NCBI GenBank assembly: GCA_013398015.1
Contig: VZRR01007718.1
Location: 1 to 64,000 of the forward strand
Reading direction: 5' to 3'
Source of the DNA: Oreocharis arfaki
Lineage: Eukaryota > Chordata > Aves > Passeriformes > Paramythiidae
DNA length: 64,000 nucleotides
Each line of letters begins with the position of its first letter. Positions within the stretch are counted from its first letter, which is position 1. The notes below the pieces were generated by a model. That model saw only the letters and a program-made list of their open reading frames with translations, was not told the origin of the DNA and made no database searches. Positions 1 to 13,316 of the stretch are shown piece by piece. The position numbers and the translations under genes were made by a program.

Positions 1-2289
1 AATAGGAACAGGATGTGTCATGTCCATAGCAAAGGAAAGGGAAGTGATACAGGGAATACATAAGGAATCTCATCTGTTGTTTGAAATGGCAGTTTCCTAA
101 CACAAAAATGAGAGCTTTTGCATTTTCACATCAACAAGATTAGAATGGTGACAGTCAATGAAGAACACCATGTCAAGTCACTGAGCCATCTTCCTTGAAG
201 ATCTTAATTTTTCATGTGATTTTAGGACTGCGTGGAGAACACTGAACAATTAATGAAAATTACAGTTTGATGGAAAAATGTGCAACAGTATAAAATAACA
301 AGAAAAAAAAAAAGAAAGCAGGATTAAGGGAACTTAACCTCTTTAATGACTAATTGTGTTTAGTTAACTATCTCAGTTAACTACCCTTGTGAGTTAACTA
401 TGCTTGCAGATATTCTTTTCTAGCAACCAGGAAAGCATTTTTAGCTTTACCTTATATAACGTTATTTAGTTACTATCTAAGTAATCTTTATTAAAATAAT
501 CTTGAATTATTTTAGAGCTTGTCCCCTAATATTTCAAGCCTGAATTGATATGAATAGTCCTTTCTTTCTGCATTGCAGCATTTGTGAAGGCAGAATGTAA
601 GAACTTTGAGATCATAAGCATATGGTTCGTGGATTTACACAAAACAGTTTTTTGAAAACTTTACACCATTGAAGAACCTTTTTAAAAAAGATTTTTTTTC
701 CTGCTACATAGACAAAACCGATCATATTTAATTTCAGTGTATCAGATCAACCTTTTTTTTTCTAGAAATACTTCTCTCAACAGGACGATTGTGCATTTTT
801 GATTGAAAGAAGTTTAGAAAGCCAGCTTTGACTATGTCCATTAATAAGTCATTGCTTACTTTTTTCTGAATTCTTTTAAGTCAATCTTGCTTTACGGAGA
901 GTAGAGATTAGGGTACAGGAATAATATTTGCAGCTGATTTAAACCTTTACAGACATTTATAATTCTATTATTTACTCTGGGGGTTCTTGTTAGGCTGTTC
1001 CAGGATCCAGTCCATAGATTTCAGACACACTTAGGTAAGGGCTAGTTTCTTATCCCGTTGTCGCTAATCAAACTCACATAAAGCAAAGCTGAGGTGTGAC
1101 TCAAGTCCTAGCATTTGTCTGTAGCATTCAAAACAGTCTAGACCACACAGTTCAAAACATTTTTAGGCAAAAGTGAGAGGTGTTGCAGTTATCCTTGCTG
1201 CACAATCCTTGCATGAAATTATTTGTGCCTCACTCCTTGAGTTGACCTATATCTATGCTGTGAAAATGGCAGTCAGGCTTACACTGTTTCTGCTTCTCTT
1301 AAACCTCAAATTACACTAGCTCAAAATGTTTTGTAAGGTAATTTACAAAGCACACTTGGTGGCCTCTTACAATTCATTGCATATCAGTTAACATTGTATA
1401 ACAACCTGTACTTTACAGCTATGTGCTACAAAGCTCTCTGTAGAATGACAGAGAATGGTTTCCCTGGGACCAGATGTATTGCATGCTGAGATCACCCCTC
1501 CCTAGACATAATGTGAAGGTAAACTATGAGGAACACAGGAAGCAGCAGCAAATGTTCATCATGTATGAAAATGTGTAAAAAAAGTTGATAAAGAAATTAC
1601 CAGTTTGTGGTTTTTTATTGGCATAATTGCTGAGAATTCCTGACTGAACAGTGTTACAGTGTTTAATTGTGAAGAACTTACACAGAGAAATTGAAGCATT
1701 TTGATTGTATTACTGTCTAACTGTACTGTTAATATCAGAACTGTTCATCTCTCCCTTTGTTGGTGCAACATTTTCTTGAAGCTCTAAAATCCATGATATA
1801 GGGAAATCATTCAGTTCAGCCATATAGTCTATTTTTCACTAAAATTTTGCATCATCAGAGCTATATAGAAGATTTTACCTGTGGACAATTCCCTGGAATT
1901 CCCTGCTAGGCTGCACATTTAGTTTACAATTTCTGTATCAAGAAAATGCATATGCTTGGTCCCTAGGCTGAGCAGCACTGGCTCTTGAAAGGTAAAGCTA
2001 AGTCATGTCATTACATGAATCATTATATTCATTAGCATTCATTGCCAGAGGGATTTTGGTCACTTGAAAACTTTCAATATGTGACAAAAAACTCATAGAA
2101 CAGCAGAAACCTAGATTATTTGCCTGTGTTTGAATTCAAGCATGATAACAGCTGACTGCACAAGAGACCATCTAACAGAGTCAGTTGCAATCATAGTTCT
2201 GTGTGCCTACCTTGGGGAATTGGGCATTAAATATTTTTTTATGTGAATGATCTGACATTTGTGTGAACATATTCCTCCCCAATTGAACT

Positions 2290-3210
2290 TGATGTTCTTT
2301 CTTGCTGAAATTCCTGATGTTGCTCTCTACCCATTTCTCCTGCCTGTTGACATCCTACTGAGTGGCATCACAACCATCTGGTTCATCTTCACTCCCCCCA
2401 CCTAACCCCTGGTTTTATATCATCTGCAATCTGCTTTAGGGCTTTGTCCCATTTTTCAGGTCATTTTTAAAGATGTAGATAGTACTGGCCCCACCCTTGA
2501 CACCTGGGGTACAGCACTGGCCTCCATCTGGACTTCGTACTGCTTAACACAATCCTCTCTGCCTGGCCTATCAGCCAGGTTTCAATCCACCCTACTGCAC
2601 TTACATAACCCATACTTCATCAGCTTCTCTCTGAAGATGGTATAGGAGTGTCAAAAGCCTCCCTAATGAGGATGAGGTAATCAACAACCACTGCTCCTCC
2701 TTCAGCCACCAAGCTAATCTCCTCATTATTGAAGGGAATCAGGTTGGTTAACCACAATTTCCACTTCATAAATCCATGCTGACTGCTCTTGATAATTTTC
2801 TTTTCTTTCATGTTTCTGGAATAATTTCCAGTATTAGATACTCCATCACCGTCCTAGTGATAGAGGTGAGGTTGATCAACCTGTAGTTTCCTGGATCTTT
2901 CTTCTTGTCCCTCTTGAAGATAGAAGTGATATTTGCTTCCTCTCAGTCTTCAAGAGCCTCTTCTGACTGCCACACAATAACATCAGTCAGTTCCTACGGT
3001 ACTTGTGAGTGCTTTCTGTCAGGCTTCATGGGCTTATGTATGTTCAGATTATTTAAAATTTCCCTAATATAACACTCCTCCAACAAAAATGTCTTCCTTA
3101 CTCCAGATTTTGCCACTGGACCAAGGGTCCTGAAGAATAGACTGTGATTCTTGAAGACTAGAAAAGACTGAGGCGCAGAAGTTAAGTACCTCAAGTCAAA
3201 ACACTTAATC
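2290..3210 (-). mobile_element. CR1 LINE fragment covering the reverse-transcriptase region, decayed
   Basis: Read on the minus strand, this resembles the central part of CR1 ORF2. In order, from right to left: an HKPMKPD-like pre-palm segment near 3030-3000 (consensus HKSMGPDGMHP), a PGNYR-like stretch near 2890, and SSQHGF with KxxxLTNLI near 2780-2740. Then come an EAFDT remnant near 2650 (consensus KAFDT) and an I-A-D-D box at 2430-2419, corresponding to the catalytic F/Y-A-D-D of the polymerase palm. The frame is interrupted many times, so it is a pseudogenised fragment. It lacks the 5' end and also the CR1 3' terminus, so it was truncated internally or deleted after insertion. The family assignment is from recognised conserved wording; the exact ends are approximate. 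Confidence 0.85.
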
Positions 3211-5948
3211 AGAAATATGTTTGGTTTGAGTAATTTCATAGAGAGTTTTTGTAGATCGCTGCCTGATTTCCTGTTAGAGTGTTGTAAATCACAGGTTTTC
3301 CAGGCCACGTGGGCATTATATCCATGGAGTCGGAAGTCTGCCTACGCCATGTGTTCATGTCTCAGTGTCACAGCATAAGGCACCAAAGTGCCACTGGGTT
3401 TAAGGATTCCTGTGCTTCTGTACATGGAATGGAAAAACAGCCTGAAGGTTTGGGAGGTTGCAGTGCATTTTCCCTCAGTGTACTTTTTTATTCTCTTGCT
3501 CTGAGAATTTAGAAATAGTGATGTCAGCTGGTAGCTAATTTTATTTGTTCTGTTTTCATGGTGACTAAACTACACTGAAAAGAGAGTTAAGCGACTTACT
3601 TAGCTTTTAAGTGACTTACTTATTTCCTGTACTTCTTGAAATTTAACGATTTTATGTTGGGTAAGTATGCAGTTAATGTGTAAACCTCAGATAATAGGTT
3701 TCTAAAACCTGCTGAATGTTTGCCTAGTAAATAGATTCCCTGAAATGGTTTATATTTATTCTCTTATACTTAAAATCTTCTTTCTTTTCTCCCAGCCAGT
3801 GTAGGGAGAAAAATTGTCGCACTAAAAGCCTGATTTTGTTCTGCTCTTGCACATTCAATCCATTTGCTCAGTGGGATTCCAGCTAAGTATAGAAACAAGA
3901 ACTTCACACTGGGGGATGTGTGCACCTCACAGAGACCTGAAAGCTTCCAACCTTAAGCTTTTCTAATGGCAAATGATCTTAGTGACCTTACTCAGCTGTA
4001 TCTAAGGCAAGAATTAGAGAAAAGTAAAAAAAAACCTGGTCTTGCTTACTTCAGACTTAATTGATAGTATCTGTCTTATTATTTTAAATTTTTATCTGTA
4101 TCTTGTATTTTCTTCAAGATGTAGAAGGCAGTGTTGAATTTTACTTCTTTTCTTAATCTGCCAGAAGCTTTTTTGTTGGCACAGTTGGAATATGAGTTAA
4201 AACATAACTCCTTGCTCTGCCCAGAGGTGTGTAGCAGACCACAAAATTTAGCGCTGTGTGCTCTCCTCAGTACAATGAGCTTTTAGCCTGTTTCTCCAGT
4301 AAGCCCACAGCAATTACTGGAGCCACTCAAGGAATGAAGCCTCTCACAGTTCAAGTCAAAGCTTTGATTGCACCCTATTTTGTCCAACACTTGGTCAGAA
4401 GATGTCCTAAATTGTTCAGATACTTGTTTTTTTTGCTTAATTATAAGTGAAAGGAATAAAAATATATGGTGTTTATTCCTCCCGAGTAATAATTTCTGTA
4501 TAGTGGGAGAGGTGACTTAAGAAATAATCCAAATAACCCTTTCAGAAACAGCATTTTTGCAGTTTAATTTGGATCCCAGAAGTTGTTTCCTGAAAGTTTC
4601 CTCTGTCAGTCACTGGCAGGACTGATGAATATATAGGCAGCCTTTCCTTACCCAAAACTGAAAATACATGTTAGTTAAACTGTATTCCTTTCTCTTGTGC
4701 CAACATTTTATAAGTATGTTAGATTTCCGGAGGATCATTTAGGATCGTTCTGTTAGTGGAGTTTTAATTAAGTGTACTATAACTGAATTTGTGATGCTAC
4801 TATGTAATTTCCAACAGAATAATTGAGAAAATATTAAAATTCTACAAAGCAGATGGGTAGTTCATACTGACTATACTCTTCATTAAGAATTACACAAATT
4901 GCAACAATATGAAGGACATAGCGTAGTAATACAGAGCATTTAGTATCTTGGTATCTGAAATCACTTCATAAGCTTTTTATTTCCACCCAAGAATAGAATT
5001 TGCACTGGTAAAGCTAAGCCATTTCTGAAGTATAGAATTCCAGTCTTGATTATAATATTAGTAAACTCTTACAAAACAAAAAAAGGATGCAGGATGAGTA
5101 AGGCAAGCTAGAGAACAGACAGAAGTGAGCAGAGTAAGTGGGTTGTTCTAAGAAGTGGACAGACTATGCTTGATTCTGCAATAGTGCCTAGTAGAAATTG
5201 TGGAGCCCATTTTCATATTAGAAAGAACAGATAAATCACCGACCTCAATCCAAAAAAACCTGCAGGAATTACCCTAATATTTGTAGAGTTATAAACTCAT
5301 ATCTCTTGCTGTCATTGTGAATAGGTGAATCTTTCTGTATTTGCTTGAAATAAGCTGAGTTACAGTAACTGATGGAATGAGGCATGCTTTATTTTACTAG
5401 AGCTCAAGAACATGAACATACAATTTCTTTTAATTATTAGTATTTTTCCAATATTATACTGTTTTTTAAAAAATAATTTTCTAAATAAACCTTACAGTAT
5501 TTTGTACTGAAAAGCTGAAAGAAGAGGAGGTTATGCAGTTTAAAAATTGTTTACTTTCTAATGTTCATTCAGGCCCTCTTACTGCAAAAGACAAAGAACA
5601 CTATTTGGAATACAGAAGGTGGCAGACATGACGGTGGCTGAGGTCCAGCCACTGGAGATTGAATGTTAAGAGCTTGGCTTTATTGGGTAGATTGCTTAGC
5701 CCACTCTGTTTTAATCATTTGGTGATAAAAAGAAAGAATAAAATACCAAAATGCTAAAGAAAGCCTTTTACAATTTAGCATTCAGACAATTTGTCTTGGC
5801 CTTCTAAATCTGTTGAGCTATTGAGCTAATGTCTTACTGCTTCACATGCTACTGATCTCCTTGATAATTCTTTTTTTTGTTTTTCATCTTCTGAACCAGC
5901 TCCTTAGCTGAGTGTTTCCTTAAGGATAAACAGTGGCTTCCACAGTGA

Positions 5949-6270
5949 TCATAGAATCATAAAATCATAGAATGGTTTGGGTTAGAAAGAATCTTTAAAA
6001 GTCATCTAGTCCAACTTCCATGCAATGAGCAGGGACATCTTCAACTAAATGAAGTTGCTCTGTCCCATCCAACCTGACCTTGAATGTTTCCAGGGCATCC
6101 ACAACATCTCTGGGCAACCTGTTCCAATGTTTCGCCATGTCATCGTAAAAAGCTTCTTCCTTGAATCCAGTCTAAATCTACCTCCTTTCAGTTTAAAATA
6201 ATGATCCCTTTTCCTATTTCAAGAAAAGGCCCTAGTGAAAGATTTGTCACACCTTTCTTGCAATCACCCT
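5949..6270 (-). mobile_element. CR1 LINE 3'-end fragment
   Basis: The left end carries repeats of the ATCATAGAAT type (5949-5975), the reverse complement of the CR1 3' terminal octamers. They are followed by the antisense of the ORF2 C-terminus, recognisable by phrases such as CATCCAACCTGACCTTGAAT and TCTGGGCAACCTGTTCCA. This is a typical 5'-truncated CR1, inserted antisense to CDH18. The right boundary is approximate. Confidence 0.9.
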
Positions 6271-9200
6271 ATGTTATGCACAATAGTAGACAGGAGTCTT
6301 GCAGCAGCTCTCATTTGTACTTTTCCCTGTGATCTAATGGCAAAACTGGTTGCTAGCCCCACAGCCTTAATTTGCCTTGTCTGCTCTTCTGTTGGTGGTT
6401 TGCAGTTTCCTTCTGCTTTATCTGTCCATGAGTTCTAAGAAAGAGGACAGGAAAATGTTTTGCCCTTTGTATTCTTTGACATTTCTTCCAAGGTCTCTTT
6501 TGTAATATTGTAGCAATAATATTTTATTTTTCCTGGAATAGCCTTGGGAATCAGAGCATGGAATAACCCCAATAATATCTTGGTTTGTGCCCCTCCATTG
6601 TCTGCTGACTCCAACTCTGTTTTCATTCTGCAGGACTTGAGCACACACAGAAATGCCAAGTAAAACAGCTGTACTGGCAGGTATCATTCTGGAGATGAGA
6701 ATGATGACATTAAATTGAAATAGGTGAGGAAGGCAGATTAATTAAGCAGTTGATTAAGTACTCTATCTTCAGAAAAGAGGCTTTTTTTTTTTTTTTTACA
6801 GGATCTCTCATCTTTAACTTCAGGTTTCCTGCAGTGCAAGAATATAAATGTGAATAACAGAAATTTGAAAAAAATATTACTCCCAATGAAAAATAAATAA
6901 AAAATTATTTTCTTGATAAAAATGTAATTGTAGCCTTGCAAAGATATAAATTTAGTAGCAGCTCATCTATGTTTCCATCCTGCATGAAGTTGCTCAAGTA
7001 GAGTGGGCAGATGTTGTTCAGATCTAATTTTATCTGAGTGCTGCTTGCAAGTAGATTTTACCCCAAGAAATTTGGTATGCCTCATTTTCCTGTTTGTATC
7101 ACAGAAATAATAGCCATTTTCATTCTGAGAAGGTTTCACTTTGAAAAGACATTTTTAATACACTTCTGCCTCTGCAGTACAGGGGCCTAGCAGACTGCAG
7201 TCTCCCAGCAGTCTGTAAGGAACGAGTGTGTAGTGCAGCAGGGCTCCTCGTGTTGTCTCAGTATCGCCACGAGCTGCTATGGATAGAACAACATTTTGTA
7301 GCTGGTGGTGCTCATTTAAAAGCTGTGCCTGGTCTTGACAAGGGCTATGAGAATGATGTTGACTTTTAAGAAGCGAGCTGTTCCTGTTTCATGTTTTAGT
7401 CATGATGAGTTTTACTCACTTTGTGAAACAGAATTGTGTTCAACACAGTGGAATCTCTAATATACATTTGGTTTGAAAGGACTATTTAAACTTTAATTTT
7501 TTTAAGGTGCTATCTGGTGTCTTTTAAATGAGGCTTACTGTAAATTGTAGGTTGTTCATCACACTAGTGTTATAGGAATAATTCCAGCACATTTTATTTG
7601 TGCTAGAATTGCAGTTACTAATAAGTCTGTTGAATAGCCAGTGTTAGCACTGCTGTGCTTACTGATACCTTTGGGGAATGCTAAGCAATCAGCAGCTTTC
7701 AGGTACTTCAGAAAATATGTTTCTTACAGTTGCCTTTTTTAAAATAACATTTTCTCCAGTGGAAATTTGCAGGTTTTATATTAAAAAAAAAATTAAAAAC
7801 TTTTCAAAAAAGCTTAATTATGTTTTGAGGGGTAAGCATTTGTATTTGCAAATAAAAAAAAAAATGATACTAAGAGGGTGATGGACAAACCTTGAATAAT
7901 CCTTTCATACAGTAGACCAGTGGAGATGGTATTAGAAAAATTTAATTCATTGTTGAACTATTGATGGTTCACTGTTTGCTAAAAAGACAAACAATTGAGC
8001 TTGTTTCATGTTTATTTTTATATTTTTAATATAATTATTTCTGGTATTCTTTTTCCTTCTTGTTGTCTAAAGATGTTAACTCTATGCCCCACCACAGCAC
8101 CCCTGTGAAGGGATTTGTTGTTCAGAAATTCTTGTTAGCCATTATGAGTAAAAGTTTAAGTGTTAATACCGCTGTTACACTGCTCTTTACTTCCCCTGAA
8201 AGAGATTTTTTTAGTAAAATACCCTCTCCCTCAGTTGCTTGAATTGGGACATTTGTGGTTTTGGGGTTCTTTTTGTTTCCCAGTAGCTAAAGAGACAGTA
8301 GGTTTGATGTGGCAAATCATTTGGAAACGGAGGAGTGGAGCAGTGCCCTGTAACCACTGAACAGTAAGTGCCAGTTTTACCTACTGTTTTAGCCACAAAA
8401 GTAAATAGGATATGCAGATGGATTGGCATGAAACTTTTATAGTACTGAGAGGCACATGCAAAAATGTGCACACACAGAAGAATAACTACTCTGAAATACT
8501 TCAAAGAAGAAGGCCAAGGGATCTGCCTAAATGTAATTATGGATCAGGTCATGAGCACTGTTGAGGTATACAATGCAAATTATTGAAAGCAAAAGCTGAA
8601 AAGTACCTTAAGTGACATTCTGTTAAATTGATTTGGATATTAAGTAGTTTTAAATATTCAATATAGAAAGTCTCTAAAATTAGAAAACGCAGTTTGGATG
8701 TGTGCACACAACTCTGCCCTTGGAAACTAGGAACTAATTGAATAACGACATGCCTGTCAACAGTATTTGCATGCTATTAAAAACCCTGCTCTGTTTTATG
8801 CTAAAAATGACTATCAGCTTTGTTTGCAGCATGCTTGTCTCTTAATTCTAATGCTTTTTTAATTCACGTCAAATTAAAATTTCAATTTCAAAATGCAGGT
8901 GCTAACTGCTTTCAATTTCTCTGCAGAAGAAAATATCTCTGTAGCAAAAAGCACTATATAATTGTGAATCTTACAGGATAGATTTGGATGTGAGAAGGTG
9001 AGCTGCAACGCTAAAGTACGAAGCTCAGCCTTAGAAGTGTTTAGACATATTTGTAAATGTATTAAGCACTTAAGCTGTTGTTCGAGGACAGTCATACAAG
9101 GAAAATGTTTAAACTCTGTACCTAATCTACAATATCTTAAAAACTTTATTACTTCAACAAATTAGTTTAAAATGAAATTTTTGCTTTTCTTGCAATTGAA

Positions 9201-12200
9201 AATATTAAAGCAGCTGAGACAGAAGTTCATAATACTAGGTTGTACTTTTGTTACCTTTGGAAATATAAACATGGCTTTAACATACTCTAGTGTCTTTCTT
9301 GTTTATACACAAGCGCAGGGAGGGAGAATGCCCTAAGATCTTCCTGACAGTGGAACAATCCGCTCTCTGAATCTTTTTGAATACACAGAATATTGATCCT
9401 TTTAGAGCAGCAAACAGCAGTGTAGGGAACCAAAAGAACAGTGTCATGTTTTAGTGGAATAGGACTAGCTGGAAGAAGCGTGGAGTATTACTTTTTTTAC
9501 GTGGATGTACCTAGGATGCAGATTAGACCCAGTCAAATCAATCTGCTTATTCATTGCTAGTAGATATATGGCTCTCAGCTATGTTCTCTCATTTTTGTAC
9601 CATGTCTGATGCTCATTCCTTTCCTTGGGGAGCTAGTTGCAGCACAACAGCCACAGAAAGACTGACTCAGCCAAAAAGATGCAGGGTTTTCTGTCCATTA
9701 AGTGAGCTAGATTGAAGTGAGATGGCAGGAAATGAGAAGAAAACCAGAGGAAGTGGACTGCAAATTTCAATAGCTTCAAAGTGTTGGAGGAAATCATCTG
9801 TCTTGCCTAGCCACAATCCCCCTCTATCCACAAAATTTAGATTCGATACTTCTGCCTCTGAAAGATTGCACACCTTCCTCTGCTGTCTCCTTGGGTTTTG
9901 GATGGAAGCTGACTTCAGCTCCTGAGTAATGAATACTGGTTTGCTAGAGAGGAAGGGAAGAACTGAAAATGTGAGAAAATTGATAAATTACACAAACTTG
10001 AAGGGTGGTGTGATTGTAATGGAAAAATAGGTGGTTTGTTTTGTTTTTTTTTTTAATAAATATGACGTATTTAAGGAATGACTGTGATATTATAGGACAT
10101 CTCCTGTGGCTGGTAGAAATATGGCTTGAGAAATTATCTGAAAACAAGTTGTCATGAGGACGTAGCTGCAGTACTGTATTAGTAATCAATGCCAAGGTTG
10201 TGTGTTGGACAGCAGTCATTGAATTGCAAGTATCATAGAAGTGAAACCAAATGCTTTGAATAAGATGTTGGAGAGAAACACAAAGATTGCAAGACTTATA
10301 ATCCCTTTTGAGACTATAAATTTTGGGAACAATAAATAGCTGATGATCTTGTTTTAAGAAACAAGATTCTGATCTTAAGTTACTTGTAAAAATCTTTCCC
10401 GGTCTAGCAGGATCAGAAGGGTTGCTACCTAAGGGTTTTTCTACGAACTTGGCAGTCATTATTCTCTTATTAAAGAATTTAATTGAAGAGATGGGACAAA
10501 GTGCTTGTGTTATGGGCCAGTAGGATGTTTTCTCCTGTATTTCCCAAAAGACTATTTTTCAGTGCAACACACTTGAGTGAGTTTATGTCAGGGATAAAGA
10601 CTGATTACTTTGGCATTAGCTATTTGAGGCCTTGTCTGTGCATATGAGAAGGTTCATGATTACTGAGAGTGTTCAGTCATGAACAGTTGTTCTGATGGTC
10701 TGTAATCATGCAGAGTGGGAGTATATTGACATCAGTAGTACATAGCTGTTACTGTGTTTATTTAAGAAATACTGATAAATTAAAATGCGCTGGGGTTTTG
10801 TGTGTTGATGTTATTCTGGTGGTTGATGCTGTTCTGACACGTAAATTTTTTATGCATTGGATTTTATGGTTGAGTGTTGAAATAGGAGTACACCTGCATC
10901 ATAAATTGTTTGCTTTCCGTTATTTATTTTGTTACATATCAAAGGATTCATGTCTTGTAGGCTGTCTCTTACTACTAGCATGTGTAGTCAGCTTCCCCGG
11001 AGTCCCATTTCCTTGCTCCCCGGTGAAAATTCAGTAAAAAATGAATTAGAAAAAAAGTGTGGTCTCTGGTGCATTCGTTTCAAAATGCTATTGCTAAAAG
11101 CAGCTGTAGTAGATGAGATGGAACTCCACCTGTCTATAACTTCTAAAATACTGGTTATGAAGAACTGGTTTCTTTTTTATCTTTTCTATCAAGAAAAGAT
11201 AGATGTGCAGTAGAAAGTGAATTTCAGAAATGCAGAGAGGTTTTTTCCTGTATTTAGAATGTTTGCATTTAGAATACGATAGTGTATGTATATAACATAA
11301 TCGTATTAAAAAATGTTTTTTTGATTTTTTACAGTCCACATAATAAAAATAGTGAAGGGCCAAGGACGAAAGAAGGGGGAAAAAGCTACAATCCACAAGA
11401 TTATTATGTTTAGCTATATAATTGGTTTTTTGCAAAATTTAGTCACTGACAGTAGAGAATTGGCTTTCTTTCGTATCTAAGGCAAAAGACTTGAAGGGTA
11501 TAGCAAAAATTAATAGAATATTTGCTAGAAGAAATTATAGCGAGGTAGTGTTATGGACCAAATATTATTGAGGCATATCAGTGCTTTGCATTTGTTTTTA
11601 CCTATTAGCTAAAATAAGTTAATTGTTGCTTTCAGTAGGCTATGGAGATTGCATATTTGAATGATTTACTATCCAAGGTATGTTAAGGGCATCTTACAGC
11701 GTATATATAGTACATATTTATCCTTTAATAGTCTCATTTTAAATGGGAAAACTGCACAAAAAATGCCATTTTTCATGCATTAAAACCCCTGTTTCCTCAT
11801 AGCAGGCCATAATTCTCAGACAATTGTTTGAATACATGCTGACAAGAGACAGCGTTGAACTCTGTCTCTTGATGACATGTTGGTCTGCTCTTGACGTTTT
11901 TTACAGATGGAGATGTCACTGATTAGCAAGATCCCTGGTATAGGGCAAATACACTGGGATGAGTTCTTAGAAAATTGGCAAATACATGTGTATGAGTGTA
12001 CGTGTAGTGTCTGAGCACAGTGCAGGCAGCCTTTGGCGCTTCAGCCCAGATGCCTGATCATGTTGTGCAGCCCAAGCTCAGTCCTTTGCTGTCGGAGCTG
12101 GAGAGATGCTGTTCACAAAAAGCAATTGCTCTGATATGTATTTCCCATTTACAGACAGAATAACTGGAAATGTAAGCATCGAGAAGTCATGTTGGAAGCA

Positions 12201-13269
12201 TTTTGAGTTCCTGATTACATTTTTCCTCTTTGGTTTTTTTTTTTTGTCCTTTTTCTTTTTTATTATATATACATTATGTAATTCAACTGCACTTTGTATG
12301 TTTCTAAAGAAAGTATAAATTCAGATTTTGAAATATAAAATCTAAAAGATAACCACAAGACACGTTTTTTATTAATTTAAAATTTGGAGTCCAAACAGGT
12401 CAACATAACTGATTATGATTCAAAATATTTGTAGAAGGTAAGACTGCAGTTTAATGAATTTCAGTCCTTTCCCCAGTGTTTTCCAAGAGCAATGTTTATA
12501 GTGCAATCTAGTATTGAACTGCTTTTTACTATTTTCTCTCTATTTATATAATTAACTGAGATGAAGAATATTTGTTATCATGAAAGGTGGTAAAAAGTGC
12601 TCGGTAAATTGTTACAAAAGCTAATGTAATCTATAAAACTTAGAGCCTACTATTCTATAAATTTCATACAAATTTTATACAAATAGGTTCTCTAGACTGC
12701 AAAAAGAGAGTATTTAACTCTTTGGAATAGTAAAACAGATAACTGTCATTTTTTGCTTTCTTTTACTTAGGGGAAATACTAAAAAGTATTATTACTCTGT
12801 TAAGTCATCAGAGTTGATTCAGAATTGTATTAATTCTTCAGTATTATTTATTTTTGTTACCTTTGGATTAAGCATTGGGCGTGACATTCTTTACTGGATA
12901 TTTTGTTCTGTGTGTGTTTGTATCTTTTCATGTGTCTCTTTTCCTTTTCGTGCATAAATCTGCATTATTGCAATAATTACATTAGAGCCCTTCATTTTCA
13001 TGCAAGGGCAGGTACAAGTGTTTAACACCTGCAAGTGTTGCTTAAATCTGACACAGGTATCTTTTAGAGACTGTTCAGTCTCAAGATGTGTATAAACCCA
13101 ATAATATCAGCACCTCGCAATTCAGAGTTTTAGAAACAAAACTAACATTCAAGTTTTAAAGTTACAGCAATCTGCATCGTGATGGTGATGATATGTAGGA
13201 GGTGATTTCATAACCACAAAAAAAAAATCAGCTTTGTTCTGCTCCTTGAAGAGAGATGTCATCACAGGG

Positions 13270-13312
<43 letters not shown>
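13270..13312. repeat. Poly-A run, 43 bases
   Basis: An uninterrupted A tract follows CACAGGG. No retrogene or LINE body is visible immediately to its left, so it is not clearly a retroposed tail. The lysine- or phenylalanine-rich open frames across it are artefacts of the homopolymer. Confidence 0.97.

Positions 13313-13316
<4 letters not shown>

Noticed and set aside
9944..10459. 171-codon minus-strand open frame
   Set aside because: No recognisable domain, no convincing splice signals, composition like the surrounding AT-rich DNA, and it includes a poly-T derived KKKN stretch. It is most likely a chance frame.
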